From positions 1 to 64,000 of the forward strand of contig LLEY01000077.1 in the NCBI GenBank assembly GCA_001414485.1: DNA of 64,000 bases, written 5' to 3'. Below are positions 22,110 to 33,394 of the stretch, in pieces. Both the position numbers and the translations under genes were made by a program. Source of the DNA: Calycina herbarum. Its lineage: Eukaryota; Ascomycota; Leotiomycetes; Helotiales; Pezizellaceae. Within the stretch, counting starts at the first letter, position 1, and each line of letters opens with the position of its first letter. The notes beneath the pieces were generated by a model. It had not been told where the DNA came from and ran no database searches. It saw only the letters and a program-made list of their open reading frames with translations.

Positions 22110-22322
22110 TTTCACTTCGACGAAGTGAGGTTAGAGTGAACCGGGGTTTGTATTTAATACTTCTCGATTGTTTGATTCTTGCTAATGTCTTATTTACTTT
22201 AAATAAATTCACTTCGACGAAGTATGTATAAGGTGGGCCGGTGTTTAAATTTAATACTTCTCAATACTGTAAAAGAGTTTGATTCTTACTAATGTCTACT
22301 TTAGTTTAAATAATTCGATACT
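22110..22322 (+). repeat. Tandem duplication, about 98-bp unit, AT-rich
   Basis: CACTTCGACGAAGT at about 22111 and 22209 starts two related units. Both continue with a GTTT...ATTTAATACTTCTC block, then TTTGATTCTT and CTAATGTCT. Differences are mainly transitions, and the second copy has an extra ACTGTAAAAGAG stretch. The head TTCGACGAA is palindromic. Confidence 0.7.
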
Positions 22323-23282
22323 TCAAACCTGCTTACTATACTCTCTCTCTAGAGTGTTAATTCATTTCTTCTAGAGCTCTTCTTATATCGACTTTGCTTT
22401 TCTTATATACTAGCTATTTAGAAAATCCTTTAACTTTAGGTTAATTTACTTAGATAGTTCTTATTTCTTCTCTATTTTCTCCTTAGCGTTTCTTTTATTC
22501 TTATTTCTTTATTTCTAGTACTTTATAAGACGTAAACATTGATTATAATATTTAAATAGTTATACTATAACTTATAAGAATATATAGCTCGACTTGAAAT
22601 ATAAAATGAAAACTAAATCCAACCAAACAGCAAAAGTGCGAAATAAGCCTCCATTAATAGAACATTGTATAACATTATGTATGCCTATGCCTGCGAAAAT
22701 ACACCAAGAATTAAGACTAGGGTCACGGTAATCGTTGATATTATGCCGTAGGGTTGTGAGGCCTTCTGCTAATCAGCTACTCCTCCTTGGACTATCAGCT
22801 GACACCTGTGGGCTGACGTATACCTGAACGACACCGAAACCAACCCCCCAAAACCTTCGACATTGCAATCAGCTATTTCCTATACTCACATCCAATGTCG
22901 TCCTCGACCCCACTGTCTCCTCGCTTAGCAAAAATTGATGGGGAAAACAGGTGCGTACCCGGGACCCAAGCCAGGTGAAGAATATGAGCTGAGTTTGAAC
23001 TCCGAGTTCTACATTGCGTGGAATTGGGGGGATCAGGGGAGTAACTTGCTGGACAAAAGGTTTCTGGTACTTTCAAATCCCAAACTCAATGAAAGGGACG
23101 ATCCGCCGCCACCACGCCCGTATCTTCTGTCGTACGGCTGCTGGGAGACGAAGACGGGAATGAGATGATGTTTTTGGAGGTCGAACAGAGTAAATATGGG
23201 AAGTGTGTAGAGTTTCTAAATTGATCTTACTCGAGAAACTGCATCAAATACAAACTGGTGATGCGTCTGATGAGTGGCTGCC

Positions 23283-23312
23283 TGGTATGCTTTACTCACC
23301 AATTACAGTATT
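23283..23312 (+). mobile_element. Family-C element end fragment
   Basis: GGTATGCTTTACTCACCAAT closely matches the inferred ends of the AT-rich element at 47964-48297. No matching right end is seen nearby, so only a fragment is supported. Confidence 0.4.
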
Positions 23313-23360
23313 GTGTATATAAACATACTCCAAATTCGTTTAAGATTATCTCTATACTCT

Positions 23361-23586
23361 CTCGCGGTGGACATTAAAAGTGGCAGTAAGTTCCAACTTC
23401 AATTACCTAATATCTTGGGACAATTGAACTTCATTGTTCTAAATACCTAGGTCAATATTTTAAATTGTTCGAAGTGTTTAGAATAATTGCTTTGAATTAC
23501 CTTAAAAAGCTGGAACAACGAGAGCTAGGTTAGCAGGAAGGCGTGAACCCGATGTATTTACTGCCACTTTTAATGTCTATCGCGAG
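23361..23586. mobile_element. Family-A inverted-repeat element (MITE), copy A2
   Basis: The element is 226 bp long, exactly the length of copy A1. Its ends are CTCGCGGTGGACATTAAAAG and the complement of CTCGCGATAGACATTAAAAG, each followed inward by TGGCAGTAA. It is flanked by an exact 5-bp duplication, ACTCT (23356-23360 and 23587-23591). It has no coding capacity. Confidence 0.9.
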
Positions 23587-23850
23587 ACTCTATTCAGCTA
23601 ACCTCATTATTTTAAACTTTCTAGAATAATCAAATCATATAAATGTTACTTGGATAAGTACCTACACTCTGTACTTCTAAAACGTTCCAGACTTTAGCAA
23701 ATTAGCTTAATTACTCTAAATACTCGCGAACAAGATAGCGTAATTGATGAATAAAATATACCATATCTAAGAACGGCAAGAGAATCATTACATTAGATGG
23801 TGTTGGTATTACTTCATGACATGTGAAAATATAGAAGAGGAGGATCAAAC

Positions 23851-26133
23851 TCAAGCAGTTACCTGCCACAGCGCATTCTTATCAATCCGGTTCCTAACCT
23901 TATAGTTCTTGTCATTCATTCTCATCTGAACAGTCCAATGCATGTTGGGCTCAGTTTCCGGAATAGCTCTGAATCTTCCCAAGTTCATTCTCACAACCTT
24001 TTCCCATTGTTCATCTGGTTTCTGAACACGCACTTTGACAGGCCAAAATTCCAGAACCCACCAACTCTTAGCTTGCTCCAATTGATCATTGATAGGTGCC
24101 ATGGCATCGAAATGATCTTCGGCATGCTCCGGTAACAGACAGAAGTTCTCTGCAGGGTGCTTTTCATCTTGTTCTGATATTGCATCATGGAAAATCATTT
24201 CCTCTTTGCTGCTATCGGCCAAGCTTTTCTTCCTCTGGTCCTTGTCCACACCCAGTGCTGTTGAACGTCGTCGAATAGAAGGTAGATCACCAGCTTCATA
24301 CTGCTCTATCATATTTGGCGAAGGTCCCACCACTGGTCTCGATAGCTTTTTGTATATCGGCCAAACATTCGGAACATCAATTCCAGCCTCCGCTAAAGGG
24401 GCCGTACCAAAGATAATACCAGTGTTGCATTCGAAGCATTGTCTTATCATCCAACGAAGTGGAATGCGGGAGAGCATGTGTCTCTCTTCGTTGAGGACGG
24501 CACCGCCACCAACGTCTGCATGAGCCCCGGCAAACCAGACCTCCAAGACGTTAGTCGTAATGTGGTCATGCGCTGAAGTGTCCTTTTTCTCAAATTCCTT
24601 CTCCAGTTGATCCTGATTGGAAGGGGCTGAGGAAGTAGAGGACCGCCTGTCGTCGTTTTCATTTCCCGGAGAACCTGGGTTTTTCGGTCCAAAACAAGAG
24701 CGGAAGATTCCACGAATTTTGCCAATTTGCTTGAGATTCCCAGAACTTTCCTTTTCTTTACCATGTTTGTGTTTTCTGGCTTGTTTGATTTTCCCAGATC
24801 CCTTCTCCTTTCCAGAATGGAACTTCGCTTTAGGAGTACGATCGATAGCATCTTGCTCCTGGGATGAATCTTTGCGTTGCCATTGGCAGATCTTGAACTT
24901 CGCTCTATGTTCATCTAAAGCCATTGCATGTCTGAAATAATGGACGGAGCTGGTTGGCGACTTGCTAAAGGGCAATTTTCTAGGGAAGAACCCCACGCTG
25001 GCGACACAATCCCAAAGACCAACAAAATACACTTCGACGTTGATGCAGAATGTCTCTTTGAATTCGCGACTCATTTTCCAATCTGGCGAATTGTCGTTTT
25101 TATAGAAGTTGTAGGCGAAAGAAACTTGTGCTCCACTGCAATATATTAATATATGGTTTTCTTGATATGAAAGGGGAGCCGGCACCAGGGGGTGCAAGAA
25201 TTCGTGACTTATAGCCCCTCGCGATTTCCCTTCTACAATTGTCCTAACACTTCTAGGAGAATAAAGATAAATTGTTCTAGTCGTTTAGGACAATTAAATT
25301 GATTTTCCGAGTTTTAGTCGAACAATCGGGGACGCAGAGCAGAGAGATTTTACTCTTGGCCAATTACAAATCCATGCACCCCCTGGTGTCGGGAGAATGC
25401 AAACAATTCTCTATCAAAGTCTGGAGGCCAGCAAAATGAACAAGGGGAAAAGGCTACTTACTTGTGGGCTGGTAACAATCCGACTTTGTGAAGCATCCCT
25501 GATAAACAGCGGACTGTGTACGCTCCTCGAGAGAAACCTAGAAGACATATTTTATCCCCCTCGCAGTAGTTCTGCATCAGGAAACGGTAGGCATCTTTGA
25601 CATGAATTCCAAGACCACTTCCCACGGCCATATCCAGAGAAGCTGAAATTCCGCCCTTCAACCCCTGTTGCCCATTATAGGTGCCAATACCGGCCTGATA
25701 ATACGTAACTTGGCTTTGGTCATCTTTCTTCAAACACTGCAACAGATTAGCAAATGGCTTTCTCGTTGACTCGAGAGCCGGGAGCAGTGAGTAAGGATAA
25801 AACTCGCTCTCGACAACTAAGAATAGGAGTTAAGAGGGGGGAACAAAGGTAAAAGCCGCATACCCTCACGAAGTTAACCACGTTTGAATTGTCGTGGTCG
25901 AATTGATCACCGGTTCCATCAAGACACACTATGAGTATTCGACCACCTGGATAGGAAGCTTTGGAGTCTTGGACTGCTCGGATCGCGAGAGGGATCTCCT
26001 CTTGTCGTTCTTGGGGTTGCGGGGACGACGACATTTCTTCGTGTGAGCTTGTTTCGTTGCATGTTTGTACGGGATATGATGGTTTTCTCCAGTGGCCATG
26101 TATAGTATGTTGTGTTTTATTAAGGTTGCTCAT
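23851..26133 (-). CDS. DUF2235 alpha/beta hydrolase (Tle1-like phospholipase fold)
   Basis: The DUF2235 family contains the catalytic domain of bacterial Tle1 phospholipases; fungal members are mostly uncharacterised. Three exons (26133-25864, 25736-25462, 25135-23851) join in frame to 609 residues. The family's first strand has LDGTGDQ (71-77). The nucleophile elbow is GFSRGAYT with Ser159. A likely acid is Asp224 in VGLWDCV, and the catalytic His387 lies in FAGAHADVGGG. A Lys/Ser-rich insertion (about 267-372) separates the last two motifs and looks disordered. Intron 1 (25863-25737) is an introner-like element shared with laccase intron 3. Intron 2 (25461-25136) contains a complete family-B inverted-repeat element. 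The gene diverges from the dioxygenase gene. The start is the ATG at 26133; a GTG two codons upstream was not used. Confidence 0.85.
25183..25388. mobile_element. Family-B inverted-repeat element (MITE), copy B1, inside an intron
   Basis: The 206-bp element starts CACCAGGGGGTGCAAGAATT and ends with the complement of CACCAGGGGGTGCATGGATT. The interior is AT-rich and non-coding, with AAATTGATTTTCCGAGT in common with copy B2. It lies wholly within intron 2 of the DUF2235 gene, so splicing would remove it. No clean target duplication is visible. Confidence 0.85.
25737..25863 (-). mobile_element. Introner-like intron (DUF2235 gene intron 1)
   Basis: This 127-bp phase-0 intron runs from GTATGCGGC to GCTAATCTGTTGCAG. 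It is homologous over its length to laccase intron 3 at 7998-7875. The shared core includes ACTCACTGCTCCCGGCTC and CGAGTCAA. Its stem arms are TCGAGAGC and GCTCTCGA, a compensated G-C to A-T change relative to the laccase copy. Length, phase, branch-site position and splice sites all correspond. Confidence 0.85.
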
Positions 26134-27410
26134 TGTCACACGATCGAGGTGATGTCGTTACGTTGTGAGGAGGTCTCGTGTAATGATACCCGAATAATGT
26201 GGTTTCTTTCTTTCAAATTTATCGTGCAAAACGAGAATCGAAGGAGCTCGAGAGCCTTACCCTTTGAACTATTTGGCAATGGCAAACACCCCAAATACCC
26301 GGCTCTCCGTTGAGACTAGGGGTTCTCAGGGATTGGGGTGCACCGCAACCAGCAAACTGCAGTCTTGTTTCCAAGCCAATGAAATCATGGTGATGCTAGA
26401 AAGGGCGTTTGTGAGACTGTCTCATTCCGCGAGTCCCCGACCAATATAATTCCTCCACGGCAATGATTTCCCCTCCTCATTACCTAGTCTGGCGGGCCGA
26501 AGCGGTGAAGGCGTCAAAATAGTCCTTGAGATTCAAACCCGTGATAACTTCTACTCCTTTTGAGTGCGAGGACAATTAACGAGGCTTTCATTAGAGTGCT
26601 GAGGTCTTTCGTTCACCATTCTCGTTGGCTAATACATATTGGGCCCACCTACAAGCGATACTTTTAGTAAGAGGGAGCTGTCAATTGTGGACCTCGAGTG
26701 GAGCAGAGCTTTGGGTCTTGCAGCTCACAGCTTACAACTTTCAAGCCACAAAACTAGGGTTCGGGGAAATGAGACTCCAATATGCCGATCAGATTCTGTG
26801 CAGATGAAATCGGATGTGTCCCCTATCAAATCATCTCTTTTCAATTGCTTTCTTTTTTTCGTTGCCGGAGACGGATCTGATCGATTATACTTATAGGCAG
26901 GCATTTTGAGGTTATGATCTGCACAAGGAATCGGAATATGCCAGGAAGAGAAGCACGTGATATCAGGGATTTCCCTGCAAAAAGGACTGCAAATTTGTAC
27001 AACTCTTTTCCGAATTCTCATGACCTCAACTAAGATTCCCGTGCAACAATGGCGATGCATCTCACTCGGGCGGTGATGATAATATCCGATCTGCATTGTG
27101 TGTGAACACAACTTTCCCTGCTGCACGTCGTGTCCATTTAGATGTTAGGGTTATCGTGATGGCTTCTTCATCGATTGAGACACTTCCAATCAAATGGCGA
27201 TCAATGGCTATTTAGTAAGTCCGAGTATGGATGGCTCTGTCTCATCTTGCCAGCCTCCCACTGCATATCCCATTTCTACCACTGTACTGCCCCCTCATGC
27301 TGTCATCCCATCCCTTGCCATCTTCAATTTCAAACCACTTTGAACTTTTCTTCCTCATCTTTGAGTCCCTCAATTCTCTGTTGTCGATATCTTCCGTCAA
27401 TAACGTCACG
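26134..27410. other. Divergent intergenic region between DUF2235 gene and dioxygenase gene
   Basis: This 1.28-kb stretch carries the promoters of both genes. The last 150 bp before 27411 are CT- and CA-rich on the + strand, as in fungal leaders. No gene or repeat is seen; open frames at 26092-26449 and 26625-27126 are overlapping and featureless. Confidence 0.6.
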
Positions 27411-30400
27411 ATGCCGGGCCAAATAAAGTCGTTGTTGGGCACGATGAGGCGGAAGCCTGCAAAAGCACCAGATGGAAAAAGTGACGAACAAGCCGCAGCG
27501 ACCCCAACAGTGGAGAAGACTTCCGTAATTCATGATCTCACTCACCTTGACTTCAAGAATGCGAAAACCGTCACAGAAGCCATTACTACAATCGCATCGG
27601 GCGAACCTTTGGACGACAAAGAAGTAAGCAACTGTCTACCCATTTTCCTAGTCTCTCATATTTTGCGATTGGGAGGATATATTGTCACTCTGGCTTTTCA
27701 TTTGCGCAAAAACTAACGTACTTTAAGCTCCTGCTCGAGAATGGAGTCGCAATGCTTCAAAGTTTGCCATTAAACAGCGGACTTTCAGCCAATGTCTCCA
27801 ACAATTTCATCACCATGCTTTGGAATGATCTCCCCCATCCACCTCCAACAACAGCTGGTCCGACCGCTAGATACAGACACCACGATGGAAGCGGAAACAA
27901 CCCTTGGATTCCCGAAATGGGCAAAGCTGGATCGGCCTATTCCCGTAGTGTTCCTCCTACCAAGCCCAAAGGCCCAAACCTCCCTGACCCGGAACTCGTC
28001 TTCGATCAGCTTTTGAAAAGGAAAGACAAGACTTTCCGACCACATCCATCAGGACTCAATCGTCTCTTTTTCTCCTTTGCGACCATCGTCATTCACGAGT
28101 GTTTCCAGACTTCCCGAAGCGATCCATGGATCAACGAAACCTCGAGTTACGTAGATCTAAGTACACTTTATGGGAATACCGAGGAAGAACAAAAACGAGT
28201 CAGAACTTACAAGAATGGAGGGATATTTCCTGATTCCATTGCTTCGGAGAGGATTATGTTGATGCCGCCTGGGGTGGTTGCGGTTTTACTCATGTTCTCG
28301 AGAAATCACAACCATATTGCCGAGAATTTGTTCTCTGTCAATGAGAGTGGAAAGTATAAACCCTGGGATCGACTTGACGAAAAGGAGAAAGTTTGGTAAG
28401 TCACAGAATCTATCCTTGTGCAGCACGATATCTGATATGCGTATTTGATACCACAGGCAAGACAATGACATCTTCCAAATCACACGAAATATCAATGTGG
28501 GCTTCTTCGCATCCGTCGTGTTGAAAGACTACGTTGCGGCAATTCTCAATACCCCACGAGCCAATTCAACATGGTCGCTTGATCTTGGTGCTGAAATCAA
28601 ACAGCTTGGAAAACGTGTTGAGCGCGGATCGGGAAATGTTGTCTCTGTTGAGTTTGCTGTTCTCTATCATTGGCATGCTGCTCTGAGTGCGGCTGATGAT
28701 AAGTGGATGGAAGAAATTTTGAGAGCTAGCTTTCCTGATCTCAAATCGATTGACGATATGACTGTCGACATGTATAAGCAAATGATGAAGGTCCTCGGAC
28801 ACAAAATGATGAGTACACCTCCCAAAGAGTGGACTTTCGGAGGACTGAAGAGAGGTCCGGATGGGAAATTCAACGATGTGGAGCTTGGGGAACTTATCAA
28901 GGATTGCATTGAAGAGCCAGCACATGCTTTTGGTGCACATGGCACACCTGCCAGCTTGAAGATTGTTGATTTGATGGGTCAATTGCAGGCGAGAAACGTG
29001 TTTAATGTCTGCACCATGAATGAGTTAGTAACACCCTTCCTTCAATTGCTTCCACAGCTCGACTGACTTTCTTTTCCCAATAGATTCCGTCGATACCTAA
29101 ACCTGAAACCCTACAAAGACTTCGAAGATTGGAACCCAGACAAGGAAACAGCAAGAGCGGCAGAGCTCTTATATGGGCACATTGAGAACTTGGAATTGTA
29201 CCCGGGTCTAATGGCTGAAGTTACAAAACCAGCTATGCCTGGTAGTGGAGTTTGCCCTGGCCAAACAACAGGTCGCGGTATTCTTGACGATGCCGTTGCT
29301 CTCGTTCGAGGAGATCGATTCCTCAGTTACGATTTCAACAGCACCACCTTGACCAATTGGGGAGTGTCAAAACTTTCCGCTCTACCAGCAGGCGCATATG
29401 GCGGTATGCTGCCTCACCTACTCTTCAGCGGTCTTCCTGGAGCTTGGAAAGGGACCTCGGCATACGTCCTTCTCCCCTTCTATACCCCCTCAGCTGTCAA
29501 AGGGATTCTGAAAAAGAACAAAGTCATTCAAAACTACGACTTGGAAAGACCACCCAGCGATATGGCAGTGACAGGAATCTTCACCCACGAAGGATGCAAG
29601 AAAGTCTTTGAAGATCGGGAAAATTTCCGCGTCATGTACCAAGCTGCCATCCGTCACTGTACGGACAACCATGATTTTGTGATTGGATGGGACGATGCCA
29701 AAAGACACGATCAACGCTCCAACATCCTTCATAATGTCTTTTTTGAAAAGGGGTTCGAAGCGAATGTCTCCAAGTTCTTCAGAACCAACGTCGCAAATCT
29801 CATCAAGAAACACTCTTTGAAATATTCGAATAGTGGTAGAAGATCTATCGATATCGTTCGTGATGTTACCAATGTCACACCAATTCTCTGGCTCGCTGAT
29901 AGATTCGCTGTCCCCTTGAAGACGACTGAATATCCCCATGGTTTGATTTCAGTACCGGAATTATTCATGGCCTATCTGGTACTTTTCATGTACCAAAGCT
30001 TCAACATCATCCCAGCCAATGAATGGAAACTACGAGAGGGAGGTTTGAAAGTCGGTCCCGTTCTGCGAGGCATCTTCGAAGCCCATCTCAAGACCCAACA
30101 AGGCCTCAAGGAGCACGTGGTCGACTGGCTTGCTAAGGGTAGTGCTTTCGAAGTTGGTCCAGACGCAGATAGGATCTACCACGCACTCAACAATACCAAA
30201 CTCCCCATTGGAGATCTGGTGGGTGATTGTATTGGCATGGGAGCACCAGTAGCTGGTAACTTGACTCAACAAGCTTCCCTCCTCATTGACCTCTTCCTAA
30301 GCGAGGGATACGAACAATACAAAGCACGTATTATTGAGCTTGCCAATATGCCTGAGGCCGATTCGGATAGAGAATTGATTGGTTTCGTCTACGAAGGAAT

Positions 30401-30830
30401 GCGACATGCGGGCGTCGTACCTGGTCTGCCAAGAGTAGCCTCCAAAGACGTAACTGTCATGGACGGAGCTCGAGGCCCAATCCATATCAAAGCAGGTCAC
30501 ACAATTCTCATCGCCACTTCCAAAGCAGCCATGGATCCTGTCGCCTTCCCAGAGCCTGAGAAATTAAATCCTCATCGTCCACTCTCCGATTACATCCTCC
30601 TTGGTCATGGATTACATTTCTGTATCGGGGCAAGATTGGTTGGGTGTTCACTTGCTGCTACGTTGAGAGAGGTATTTAAATTGAAGAATATTCGGAGGGC
30701 TCCTGGACCTCAGGGTCACTTCTCGATTCTGGAACATGAGTTTGCGGGGGTTAAGATGAGGGTTTATTTGGATGCGAACGCGAAGGAGAGTCCTATTCCT
30801 ACCACGCTTACGGTTGAGTATGACGAATGA
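27411..30830 (+). CDS. Fatty-acid dioxygenase-P450 fusion (psi-factor-producing oxygenase / linoleate diol synthase)
   Basis: Predicted to convert linoleic acid to a hydroperoxide with its heme-peroxidase domain and, if the P450 half is active, to a diol. In Aspergillus such oxylipins control spore development. Four exons (27411-27623, 27728-28395, 28457-29023, 29084-30830) join in frame to 1064 residues, near the usual 1080-1110. The dioxygenase half has distal His194 in FATIVIHECFQ and the tyrosyl-radical/proximal-His motif YHWH (Tyr364, His367). The C-terminal P450 half has EGMR near 920 and the heme loop GHGLHFCIGARL with Cys996. Keeping that cysteine favours a diol synthase (PpoA/7,8-LDS type) over 10R-dioxygenases in which the P450 ligand is lost. 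The start MPGQIKSLLG is preceded by a CT-rich leader. Confidence 0.94.
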
Positions 30831-32246
30831 GTGAGGGGATTTGATACCTATTTGTTGATCTAGTTTATCATAGTGGTTACCCTCTTTTACTTAATTTGAA
30901 CAATGTTTTATCGTGACTACGATTATGAATGAGGGTTTGAGAGTAGTAAAAACTCTAGGATATGTCACCTATTCAAGGCCTCCACCAGGGGTCGCAGGAA
31001 TTCGTGACTGTAGTCCAAGGCCTTTGCCTTCCACAATTCTTCTAAAATAATGAAGGTAATTGTTCGAGCCTTGTCAGATAACTGAATTGATTTTCCGAGT
31101 CTTAGTTGAACAATTGAGGTGCAGTGCAGAGGTGCTCTGCACTTAACCATTTACGAATTCCTGCATCCCCTGGTGCTCCTATCATCTTGAACTTCAAAGT
31201 GCTAGTGGGTTCATCCCATCACATCCTAAAAACGAGTCATCAAAACTCTATTCCACCACACCTCTCCACGGCCCCCACGGATTCCGCGGTGTATACCCAA
31301 TGACTAACAAGCGAAACACTCCCCTCCCTTTCAAATCAATTCCTCAGCCTTTCCAACACCTAAAAGGGAAACCATTGCGCACGGAATATGCCGTTACACC
31401 TCAAAAAGCGCGAACGTGTTGTGTGAAATATGATATCCGTCATCAGAGCTGCGTGGTCTTTTTTCAATTGTGCGATACGGAAATTTCCCAACGTGGGAAG
31501 GGAGTGTATGTAAGATCGGCTCGATATCTTACCGAGGCTGAGATGGTTAGTTGGTTCTGGAAAATGTAAGATTCTTAAAGGTGTGCGGAACAAGATTGCC
31601 TATATCTTGTACTACTAGGTAAGATTCTAAGATTGACTCACTTGTAAATGAGTCGTATCGATAATGTGTAGGATGGCTTTCGAAGGGGGATGTAGGGAAA
31701 CAAGCTTTGCTCGCAAAAAAAGTAGAAGTACAGTCGATTGGTACGAGCGACCGGTGGAGAATATTGAACCGAGTTTTGGACTTTTTGTATTTTGTGCTTT
31801 GTAAGCCTGGGTAAGAGGTAAACTATATCAGCTCGCAAAAATCAAATGTGCTAAGTCCGCGCAGGCATGTATAGTCATTAGGTACGAGCGACCAGCCAGG
31901 GACAAACAAAAAGGAAGGGTCCAGTGATATAGCTCGGAAGGATTTCGTTCCAAAAAGAGGAGGAAGAAGTCAACCAAATTGAAAAGAGACTGCGTGTACT
32001 GCGTGAAATTTAAATATACGATTATAGCAAAAAGGTTGCCGAATATTAACCCTAAAATCTATCTATCTCTCGTGATCCTTTCTCAATATAGAACCACAAA
32101 AATTGGTATCTCAAAACAAAAACAAAAAGCTCCCCTATTTTTACACCAGACACCTTGCCATCTATCTAATATCATCAAGTAACCCAACTCCCCCAATTTT
32201 CCATCTTGCCTTAATCCCCTCAAAACGAACCCCTACAAACTCCAAT
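30831..32246. other. Intergenic with family-B element
   Basis: The stretch holds the 3' flanks of the dioxygenase gene (+) and the RTA1-like gene (-), plus family-B element B2 (30983-31175). GGTACGAGCGACC occurs twice, near 31739 and 31880, with related flanks. Short open frames at 31300-31593 have no recognisable product. Confidence 0.55.
30983..31175. mobile_element. Family-B inverted-repeat element (MITE), copy B2
   Basis: The 193-bp element starts CACCAGGGGTCGCAGGAATT and ends with the complement of CACCAGGGGATGCAGGAATT. It is flanked by CTC on both sides (30980-30982 and 31176-31178), a possible 3-bp target duplication. An inner palindrome, GTGCAGAGGTGCTCTGCAC, lies near the right end. 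It lies about 150 bp after the dioxygenase stop codon. Confidence 0.85.
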
Positions 32247-33394
32247 CTACTTCCTCTGGCTCCCAACATAAGAAGCACCCCCCAACTCAATATCTGTCAA
32301 GCCTTCCTCTTCACTCATACTCATAACCTTAGAATGACCCTTCTTAGTACGATAACTAAAGTTGACCTCATGCCACACACCCTGGAAACAGACTGCCGGA
32401 TGCAAGAGAGTAAGACAGCCAGTTGCGAGGACAATCATGACACCCTCGAGGATCATAAACATAGGCTCGTCGCCGGTGAACAGGTCACTGTTGAAGCCTC
32501 CTGATAGTTCTGCGCAACGGTAGATAGATCGAATGGTGATGGTGAGACAGGCGACGAAGAGACCTATTTCTGTTAGAACTGCTGTTTGGGTAGGGAGAAA
32601 AGGGAGGGAGGAGACTAACCGACAAGGAACCCCTTGAAGAGTTTTGAAGCAACGATGTCAACGTATCTTGGGTTTCGGTTTCCCTTTCCTTTGAAAACAC
32701 GGAACGCGAATTCGCCGGAGCAAAGAGCAAAGAGTGCCAGAGAGACGACTTGGAATATGAGACCAGCCATCATGAGGTTCTTCCCGAGATCTGCTTGTTT
32801 GTGGTCATCGGCCATGGAGGCAATTGCTCCTCCTAAGGCTTGGAGGATAAGAGAGATGAGATCGCACGTGCAGAAGACGAGAGTGTAGGTTCGGGGCTTG
32901 AATCGACTGAGGTCTTGACCGTATATTGTGACGATGCGTGCGAGACAGAGGTAGATACTGCGCGAATGAGAATTAGCAAGATGATAACAGAGAAGAAGTA
33001 GAAGAACTTACCCAGCAGTGAGGAAAGCCGGTGCGATAGTCAACATAATAAGATAAATAAGAAAGAAGTCGTTGTTAAATGGAGAATTGTGGATGAGGAT
33101 TCTAGCAACGTATCCCACAGTCTCCAGCAAAAGACCGCAGATCATTGCGACCATGTATCCCCAGGTTTTGTGTTTGATTCCAAGGAAAATTTGTCCGATG
33201 AGGAAGAGTGCGAAGATTCCAGCAAAGATACCGTTTCCTACTACTGTAGGACGGTACATAAAACTCGAGAAAGTCAAGTCGCATGTATCGAGGGTGCAAA
33301 GGTAAGGTTTCTCCCAAAGTGTGTGGTTTCCGACCCATAATGAAGAGGGATTTTCGGGTTCCCCCTTTGATGTTAAGCCTGTGAAGTTGGACAT
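32247..33394 (-). CDS. RTA1-like multi-spanning membrane protein
   Basis: RTA1-family proteins are seven-helix fungal membrane proteins linked to lipid translocation and resistance to membrane-active drugs. Three exons (33394-33012, 32957-32620, 32569-32247) join in frame to 347 residues. The N-terminus carries NFT, NHT and two Cys near an extracellular loop. Helices are visible at VVGNGIFAGIFALFLIGQIFLG, WGYMVAMICGLLLETVGYVARI, FFLIYLIMLTIAPAFLTAGIYLCLARI and four more. ETVGYVAR, the TIAPAFLTAGIY stretch and DLISLILQALGGAIAS are characteristic. The tail is hydrophilic and acidic. The gene is divergent from the GET2-like gene 1.56 kb away. Transported substrate unknown. Confidence 0.9.

Larger units (their letters stand above)
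21523..23850. other. Intergenic with AT-rich decayed repeat and two element copies
   Basis: Upstream of the transcription factor the DNA is ordinary to about 21980. Bases 21990-22620 are AT-rich and hold a tandem duplication (22110-22320), so this is probably an old mutated repeat. 22660-23280 has no recognisable gene; the open frames at 22873-23168 overlap on opposite strands. A family-C end fragment lies at 23283-23312 and family-A copy A2 at 23361-23586. Confidence 0.55.

Noticed and set aside
31300..31593. Overlapping open frames on both strands after the dioxygenase gene
   Set aside because: Neither has a recognisable product or splice context.
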